DNA from: Chlorokybus atmophyticus
Lineage: Eukaryota; Streptophyta; Chlorokybophyceae; Chlorokybales; Chlorokybaceae
Assembly (NCBI GenBank): GCA_009103225.1
Contig: RHPI01001168.1
Coordinates: 57,382 to 87,551, forward strand
DNA: 30,170 nucleotides
Reading direction: 5' to 3'
Positions 24,205-30,170 of this stretch are shown one piece after another. The number at the start of each line of letters is the position of its first letter. Position 1 is the stretch's first letter. The notes under the pieces are model-generated. The model was not told the DNA's origin. It searched no databases and was given only the letters and a program-made list of their open reading frames with translations. The translations under genes were made by a program, and so were the position numbers.

Positions 24205-26810
24205 ATGGGCTGCTCCAGCAGTAGACCCAGGGCCAGCCGCTCGCACTCACGACATCACAACCAGGTATGACTATGCGCAGAAGAGAAAAACATGTGTATC
24301 AATGTTGCAAAATGGTTGGTGGCGGAGGATTGTGGGGAGAAATCAACTACGCACTTGGGCTTTCAGGAGCCATCTACTCTGATTGGGTGCTATCCAACAA
24401 ACTTATGATGTGAACTTGACGATTACAATTGCGCTACTGTAGTTACCAACAAGTACAGCAATCTTTTGTCGCAACAACACGCACAAGCACGCGCGCGCAC
24501 GCACACGCACGCACGGGAACACACAAAGAGAGAAAGGCGAAGTGACGTCTTACCTGCACTGCTGGCCTTGACACATACGCTTCACATATGTTGTCAAGAC
24601 AAATAGGTCATACAGTAACACAAGCCCGTGACTTTAAAGTCACGGGCTTACCTGCCGCTTACCTGCCGTCTACTGAACCCTCATGACAACTGGCAACCAT
24701 GACAGCATGCACTGAAAACCAGCAACACCGCCTTGCTGGTCTCAGTAACATGCAACATGCTGTCCCTCTTGCGTGGAAACAAGAGCGGATTGTTACACGC
24801 ACAAGTGTCATCAATGAACCATAGCACTCATTGAGTAATGCATACTACGATGCTAGATAATGCTGCATGCTGCAGACTATAGCAATTGTATCTCAATCAA
24901 GTCAAGTATTGAGTTACTCTACGATACAACACTCGCAAACTTTGCACCACAATGCCCTATTTACCCCATTGGCTTTACAGAACGTAATCGAAGTTTTCAA
25001 GGTGCCCAAGCAGAACGACATGCCTATTTCGGCCAATAAAAGCACCTCATTAGCAGTAGCGCGCGCAATCTGATTGCATGCCGCTGTATGCTGCATCCAG
25101 TCTGCGAAACTTTGTTTTCAACTATCACACTGGCGTTAATATTGATACAGTAAGAAACCTGCTTCATTGTGTGCACAACTGACTGTCGGTGTGTTTGTCT
25201 CTCCCATTTGTGGGCAACAGCCATCAAACCCCGGGACGCCGTACACGCCGAACGGAGGCGGAGAGGAGCAGCCGTCGACGCCGCTCTCCCCGACGGCGGA
25301 CGACAACGCCGTCGCGTACTTCCTCTACGGCAACACCCTCCTCGAGAAGGGAGCCTACCACGCAGCCATCGAGGCATACACGGAAGCAGTCCGACTCAAC
25401 GTCCACTTCGCCAAGGCAAGGAGGAAGATATTGTTTTGTAGCTGCGTGTGCCTGTGGGTGCATGCACTTGTGTATGTGTGCGTGCAAGGGCAAGTGTGCA
25501 CACGTGTTTGCAAACTGTTCAATTGTGCACTCAACTGCATGCATGTGTCGATGCATTCATGCATGCATCCATGCGATTGCCGATGCATGAGGATGCAACG
25601 TGGGCGTATCTGTGCAAGTGCCTGTGTGCAAGTGTATAATGCTGACAACACATCATAGCGCGAAAGCGTGCGCTGAACACACACCTCGCATGTGGTGTAG
25701 GCTTACCACGAGCGAGGACTTGCATATAATGAAAAGGGTGATCGGGAGCGAGCTCTAGAGGACTACTCGCTCGCAATCGAACTGGACCCTGAATATTCCG
25801 CCGCCTTTGTTTCCCGCGCCGCGCTGTACAACAGACAGGTGGATACGTAACATCTGCACTCATCAAACAAAGATGGAGTTCATCTCACACAACTCAATCG
25901 TAGGGCAACTATGAGTTGGCCATCAAAGACTGCGATGCCGCAATCAAGTTGAACCCCTTATTCCCGGACCCGTGGAACCACAGAGGGCTGGCAAACAAGT
26001 ACAGCGGGAACGTCGAGAAAGGTGTGTAGAAGAATTGGGTGTGACTGTGTGCGTGGAGATGTTGGTGGGTGAACTTGACATTTTGGTTTGTTTATGCAGC
26101 CATTGAAGACTGGGAAGAGGCAGCGCGGCTGGAGCCGAGATTGTTGTGCTGCGTGTGCATGGATGGACAGCGAGGTACGCATTGTTTGGCCATATATGTG
26201 GTAGTAGCTCGTCATGCCAACGCAATCAAACCAATTGACACTCATGACCCTTCAACTGTGTTAGTGTTCTCAACTCATAGTCCGCCACTGCACAGGTACA
26301 CGCTTGCACCCGTGTCTGCACTCGGCGCTGTGCGGCCCCTGCGCAAAGCACCTGGTGCAAGTGAACCAGCCCTGCCCAGTAAGCCACAACAATCTTGCAC
26401 ACCTTGCAATAGCACAACATTGCTTGCAAGCCAGCACAGACACACACGCGCGTGCACACACTTGCTCACGATGCATGAACCTGCCAGGTGTGCAGCACAG
26501 CAATAAGCCATGTGGAGTTCGGCACATTTGGCAAGACATACGCCATGGATGCATTCTTACCAGAGGTAAATGAGCTGTTGATACTATATTACACTACACC
26601 TGCACTATGCAAGCAAATGCAGCAAAAGACACACCACATAGCTGAAAACTCACCGTTGTACAGGTGAGCGAGTGGCGTGGAAAGCGCGACGCCGAGCGCT
26701 CCATGCGTGCTGCTGCGGGAGGAGCAGATGGCGCCACAAATGGCGAAGGGACAATTCTTGAAGGCAAAGTATACGAACATGCGGCACCCGCAGGCGTTGC
26801 ACAAGCATGA
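24205..26810 (+). CDS. TPR-RING protein with N-terminal myristoylation signature, 8 exons
   Basis: Probable membrane-associated E3 ubiquitin ligase. Exons: 24205-24264, 25221-25415, 25701-25838, 25904-26021, 26100-26174, 26296-26378, 26488-26565, 26664-26810, about 297 residues, all phases consistent, TGA stop. Exon 1 begins MGCSSSRPRASRSHSR, a textbook N-myristoylation site (Gly2, Ser6) with a palmitoylatable Cys3; it is joined in phase 0 over a 956-base intron, so it is less certain than the rest. Residues about 50-180 form three or four TPR units (YFLYGNTLLEKGAYHAAIEA, AYHERGLAYNEKGDRERALE, GNYELAIKDCDAAIKLNP). A C3HC4 RING follows: C187-x2-C190, C202-x-H204-x3-C208-x2-C211, C222-x2-C225, of the compact MGRN1/IAP-like type. 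A tail rich in Ala and Gly ends the protein. Intron 25416-25700 uses a GC donor. The gene is convergent with the rhomboid gene, with 241 bases between their stops. Confidence 0.82.
24265..25220 (+). other. Long first intron of the TPR-RING gene
   Basis: 956 bases between CAG/GTATGA and the acceptor GGCAACAG. It contains an alternating CA/CG tract at about 24476-24520 and a perfect 28-base palindrome at 24622-24649. I see no gene within it. If exon 1 is not real, this is simply upstream sequence. Confidence 0.45.
24622..24649. repeat. Perfect 28-base palindrome
   Basis: AAGCCCGTGACTTT is followed directly by its exact reverse complement with no spacer. Just downstream CTTACCTGCCG is repeated in tandem (24647-24668). 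Confidence 0.95.
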
Positions 26811-27051
26811 GCATTGACATGCTGTAGTATGCTAAATATAAACAATAGACTGATGATTGGGGCTGTAATCGGCACTGTAACACTCACAAAGTGTACAGTC
26901 ACCGCATTATGGTTCATGCATGTGATGTGCCAGTCACCACCACCGACAACAAACAAGGCAGCAAAACAACACTGCAAAGAATAGAAATGCATCCACGAGC
27001 AACATGCTGCGCATTTGGCAGCTGTGTTTGATTGGCGCATCAATCAACCAA

Positions 27052-28580
27052 TCAACGCTGTGTCTGGAACCTATTCAAGCGCCGTCTTCTAATCTCATCA
27101 GCAGTCAGCACTGGTTCAACAGGGGCTGATGCTGCGGCTGCAGATGCCCCGCGCGGCGTCCCGCACACTTGACAATAAGAAGCGGATTGTAGGTTACTAT
27201 ATGTACATGCGCTGCACTGCCAAGGCACTGGAGTATTGCGTGTTTGAGTGCTTGCCCTCCCGCGCCCGTATGTCCTGCTGTTGGTGCTGCCAATGTTGGG
27301 CAACGTGCGCGAAGCCCAACGCCGGACTCGTGGAGATCCGTACACGTAAAGCAACCCGGCAAGGATGCCACAAAGATGGCCTATGAAGGACGCCCGTGGG
27401 GTCACCAGCTGGATGTAGAGAAGCTCAGCCCAGCACGCGTACCTGTGTGCCAATCAACCAGGATCGGTTTGATTGTTGAGAAAAATGGACAGTGTTACTC
27501 TGTGCTTGGTTACATGATGTGCATGCCGGCACATGCACGCACGTGCGCACGTTGTGCGTGTGTGTGCATACGTGTGCATGCGCGCACGTGCGTGCATGCA
27601 CATGATTGTTCGTGTATAGAAATATGCAGTGTTAACACAGCACCAACACTGACATCCCAAGAATGTAAATGTTTGTATGCTTGGGGTGGAGGCACGCACG
27701 TGTAGATGTATGCTTGCATGAGAACAGTGTTGGCGGTATACCTTGTCGGCAGCGTAAAGCCCATCACTCTCGTGCTCGCGGGCGAGTTGTGGTTGAGGAC
27801 GATCTTCAGTGCAAACAGCACTGCCGAGAAACCCACCATGCAGGAGTGATAGTAAGGCTCCGGCATGCCAAAGAAAGCAGCCACAATGTATGAGACTCCC
27901 ACCACCAGCCCGTGCGACATCAGAAGCAACGTCCCCACCTAAGTGTCAACCACAACTACTTGAGCACAACCGCTTGGTGCCAAGGAGACGCTGACGGTGC
28001 ATACGAGTGACATTGTCAACAACACACGCAGATCATCACAAGCAAGGTGTGCCAACCAGTTGCAGGAAGCGCTCCGATCCAATTGTGTTTTCAAGCTGGA
28101 TGCCCTTCCAGACCAAGGACACCATGTTGTACACCTGGGTGGGCACAGCGCAGTGGTTCAAGTTGTGTGCATTACAGTCAGTCAACTAGGCCAGGCACGG
28201 CCGTCGCACGCTTGCGGCAGCAACTTACCAAGTGATACTCATCTCCGTGGACAAAGGCACTGAGCAGGAGTCGCCTAACATCAGTGTTCTGCCAGTGTTA
28301 ACAACAATGACGGTGACGGTACAGTCAGAGCACAACATAACAATAGTACTGCTGCATATGCTTGGGTGAAGGCAGGAGAGCACTAACCAAAACTCGATGG
28401 ATTGCTGACCTTGACGACAAGGTGCGGGTTGAGGCAAGTCTGTTCCAACGAGGGCACAAGCGCCTTCAGCTCGCGCGGGCGGTAGTACACAGCAACGTTC
28501 AGCGCTACAAGAGCGAGTGTGACAGGAGGCTTGCGTTCCAAGCGCATGACCTGAGACAAACTTTGTGGGCACACGTCCAT
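27052..28580 (-). CDS. Rhomboid intramembrane protease with C-terminal RanBP2 zinc finger, 5 exons
   Basis: Serine protease cutting within membranes, resembling RHBDD1/RHBDL4 and the plant RBL13/RBL14 group. Exons in transcript order: 28580-28410, 28288-28229, 28134-28057, 27938-27742, 27442-27052, about 298 residues, phases consistent, TGA stop. Landmarks: RLLLSAFVHGDEYHL and YNMVSLVWKGIQLE (the conserved region before the catalytic helices), GFSAVLFALK with the catalytic serine (about S141), and SFIGHLCGILAGLLY with the catalytic histidine (about H191), giving the Ser-His dyad. Several hydrophobic helices lie between. The C-terminus has a RanBP2-type finger, PWQCSACTYSNLQSASYCQVC (W243, C245, C248, N252, C259, C262), which in related proteins can bind ubiquitin or RNA. 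The protein ends in an Arg-rich tail (TADEIRRRRLNRFQTQR). Location in ER or mitochondria cannot be told from sequence alone. Confidence 0.9.
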
Positions 28581-29429
28581 GATAACAAGGTTTTCAGCTT
28601 GGATGCCTGAATGCCTGAAACGTGTAGATGCTCAAACTGCCTCTACACAAGCCACATACGAAAGCGCTTTAACTCATGCTTGTGCACTCATTTGACACGC
28701 ACGCATGCACAGAGCCCCCCCCGCTCTCCCCTTTAACACAAATACACACCAAAAAAATTAACACGCTCACACGCATACGTTTGTGCATGCAACCAGACGT
28801 TTACCTGCTGGACAGTGTGCAGAATAAGCATGAGCAAATACGGGTCACGGAGGCCCCTGCGTGCATGCTGCCGCGAGTACGCTGCAGGTGGACGCCACAT
28901 TCTGTGTTGGACAAACTTTCACTTATTGTCGGTGTACCCTCCCAAATGTACGCTTCTGTAGGAGCAAATAAATGTACAAGCATGAAGGCAGCCCTTTGCA
29001 CATACGCTCCCTCAGCTCACATCATCAACGACTAGCTTCAACGCGCTGCTGATCAGTGTTGTTCAGATATGCAAACACAGTCGACTGCGTTAGGACAACG
29101 TGACGTGTTTAACGCTGTCATGTTGATTGTGAAACTTGGTACAGATTACACAAGATAAACAGGGATATCTGCCTTTCCGGATGAGGTATTTACTCGAAAC
29201 AACTCGCAACAAATCACACCGCTGGTCAATTACAGAAACATGCTGAAGGCTAGGTTCCGCATACAGGAGCTTGAAGTACACCCTCCATGACAACTTAGTG
29301 ATCAACCTGCACGCACCTTTTGCAGTAGCAGACCAAGCGGCTTTAAGCAGCTGGAAGGCGCCCAAGGCGTGCTCGAGGCTGCTTGCTCCTCCGCCTTGAC
29401 GCAGTGCGCTCAAGTTCAATTATGCTAAG
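28581..29429. other. Upstream region of the rhomboid gene, no clear gene
   Basis: About 0.85 kb that should hold the rhomboid promoter. It has a homopyrimidine and AT-rich patch near 28716-28762 and CA-type repeats around 28690-28790. A minus-strand open stretch at about 29419-29319 (reading SALRQGGGASSLEHALGAFQ) followed by GTGCGT could be an exon of an unresolved gene, but I cannot connect it to anything. Confidence 0.35.
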
Positions 29430-29660
29430 TCAAGCTGAACAAGCCGACCAACTAGACAGTCTCGGTTGCAAGTCGCTTGTTCCCGCTGCAAGCGCACCAC
29501 AGCTGCCAGCTGAGGCACAACTTACAGAGCTAACCACCCTCCTCTCACCAGCACGCCCATCTCCGCCACCTTGCACCTTGCCCTGAACGCCGCAGACAAC
29601 GACGACAAGAACCAAAACCATGGCAGAAAAGTTTGCTATTGGTTTGCTATATAGCTGCAT
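29430..29660 (-). CDS. Possible signal-peptide-bearing exon or small secreted protein
   Basis: Open frame of 76 codons from an ATG at 29660, with a second Met 13 codons later followed by a hydrophobic core (VLVLVVVVCGVQG) that looks like an ER signal peptide. The rest is Gly/Ser/Ala-rich with no recognised domain, ending at a TGA. It could be the first exon of a minus-strand gene continuing to the open stretch at 29419-29319, but no in-phase junction was found. Weak evidence. Confidence 0.22.
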   Translation of the reverse strand: MQLYSKPIANFSAMVLVLVVVVCGVQGKVQGGGDGRAGERRVVSSVSCASAGSCGALAAGTSDLQPRLSSWSACSA

Positions 29661-29733
29661 GTGGGCGCTAAGGCGGTCGGTTGGGGAGCTGCGTGCGGGC
29701 GGAAGCTAAGCTGAGCTGAGACTGCTGCTCGAC

Positions 29734-29852
29734 ATGGGCCAGGCTGCCAGCAGCTGCTGGGATGCCTCACAGGAGCAGCAGGGGCTGGAGAAGGCGCCTG
29801 CAGCGGCCGGAGGAGGATACGTCACGCTGCTTAAGCATGACCACGCTGCGAG
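29734..29852 (+). CDS. Possible first exon of a truncated gene with MGxxxS N-terminus
   Basis: An ATG at 29734 begins MGQAASSCWDASQEQQ, which fits an N-myristoylation site (Gly2, Ser6), and runs 39 codons to a GTCAGC donor-like sequence. A TATATAG motif lies at about 29647. I could not find the next exon with confidence before the window ends, so this is a partial and tentative call with unknown product. Confidence 0.3.
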
Positions 29853-30170
29853 GTCAGCTCCTTCGCTTAATTGTACTGCTGTTGCACTGACATGTAGTTG
29901 TAGTGCTTAAGACTGAAGTTGTAAACCCAATATGTGGTGAGTTGGGCAGCTTACCAGAGGTGGTTGCAGGTGGCTCAACGAACAATGGTAAAATAAGAAG
30001 GTTGCATGTTGCAAGCACTGTGCGCGCTGAGAACTGTGCCTCATCGCACATTCGTTCGGATGCTTGCCATCCCACAACAGTGCGAAGTCGCAGCTGCGGA
30101 CAATGACGAGGCCATTGTCCCATGCATGTTTCAACAAGCTCAGCTTAGTGTGCGATGTGCGTGGGGGGGG
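29853..30170. other. Right edge of the window, unresolved
   Basis: Open frames exist on both strands but no domain or convincing splice continuity is seen. The window ends in eight G residues, mirroring the poly-C at the left edge and suggesting an assembly boundary. Confidence 0.4.

Noticed and set aside
29903-30106. 67-codon plus-strand open frame near the right edge
   Set aside because: No recognised domain, no clear link to the exon at 29734, and equally long frames exist on the other strand.

Overview
The window is nuclear DNA from an intron-rich eukaryote. Coding sequence is broken into many short exons with mostly GT-AG (and a few GC-AG) introns of about 65 to 600 bases. All usable stops are standard TGA, TAG or TAA. 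The gene families (alpha-kinase, Golgi-type sulfotransferase, GLUT8/ERD6-type sugar porter, rhomboid with a RanBP2 finger, Dug2/Dug3 glutathione hydrolase) point to a unicellular eukaryote such as an alga or other protist. I cannot name the lineage from the sequence. Exon boundaries were worked out by hand from splice signals, phase and family resemblance.

Layout. (1) 406-3417, plus: an alpha-kinase (eEF2K/MHCK family). (2) 3418-8650: about 5.2 kb of AT-richer DNA with no convincing gene; it holds a diverged direct duplication and a family of short hairpin or inverted-repeat elements. (3) 8651-11739, minus: a membrane-anchored PAPS-dependent sulfotransferase. (4) 12978-18709, minus: a class II glutamine amidotransferase resembling Dug3, followed at once by a WD40 plus M20-peptidase module resembling Dug2. 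The reading frame can be joined through an ordinary-sized intron, so the two subunits of the Dug2-Dug3 glutathione-degrading complex may be one polypeptide here. (5) 19627-22476, plus: a 12-TM sugar porter, divergent from (4). (6) 24205-26810, plus: a TPR-RING protein whose first exon carries an N-myristoylation/palmitoylation signature. (7) 27052-28580, minus: a rhomboid protease with a C-terminal RanBP2 zinc finger, convergent with (6). (8) 29430-30170: fragments of possible further genes that cannot be resolved.

Functional links are modest. The Dug module would hydrolyse glutathione or gamma-glutamyl peptides in the cytosol. The sugar porter shares a divergent promoter region with it. The rhomboid and the TPR-RING protein are both plausible protein-turnover factors. 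Many introns carry alternating purine-pyrimidine (CA/CG/TG) tracts, and a 134-base poly-C run (one N) sits in the first intron of the Dug3-like gene. The best candidate for something new is the apparent Dug3-WD40-Dug2 fusion, in which the M20 domain has lost its usual catalytic glutamate.
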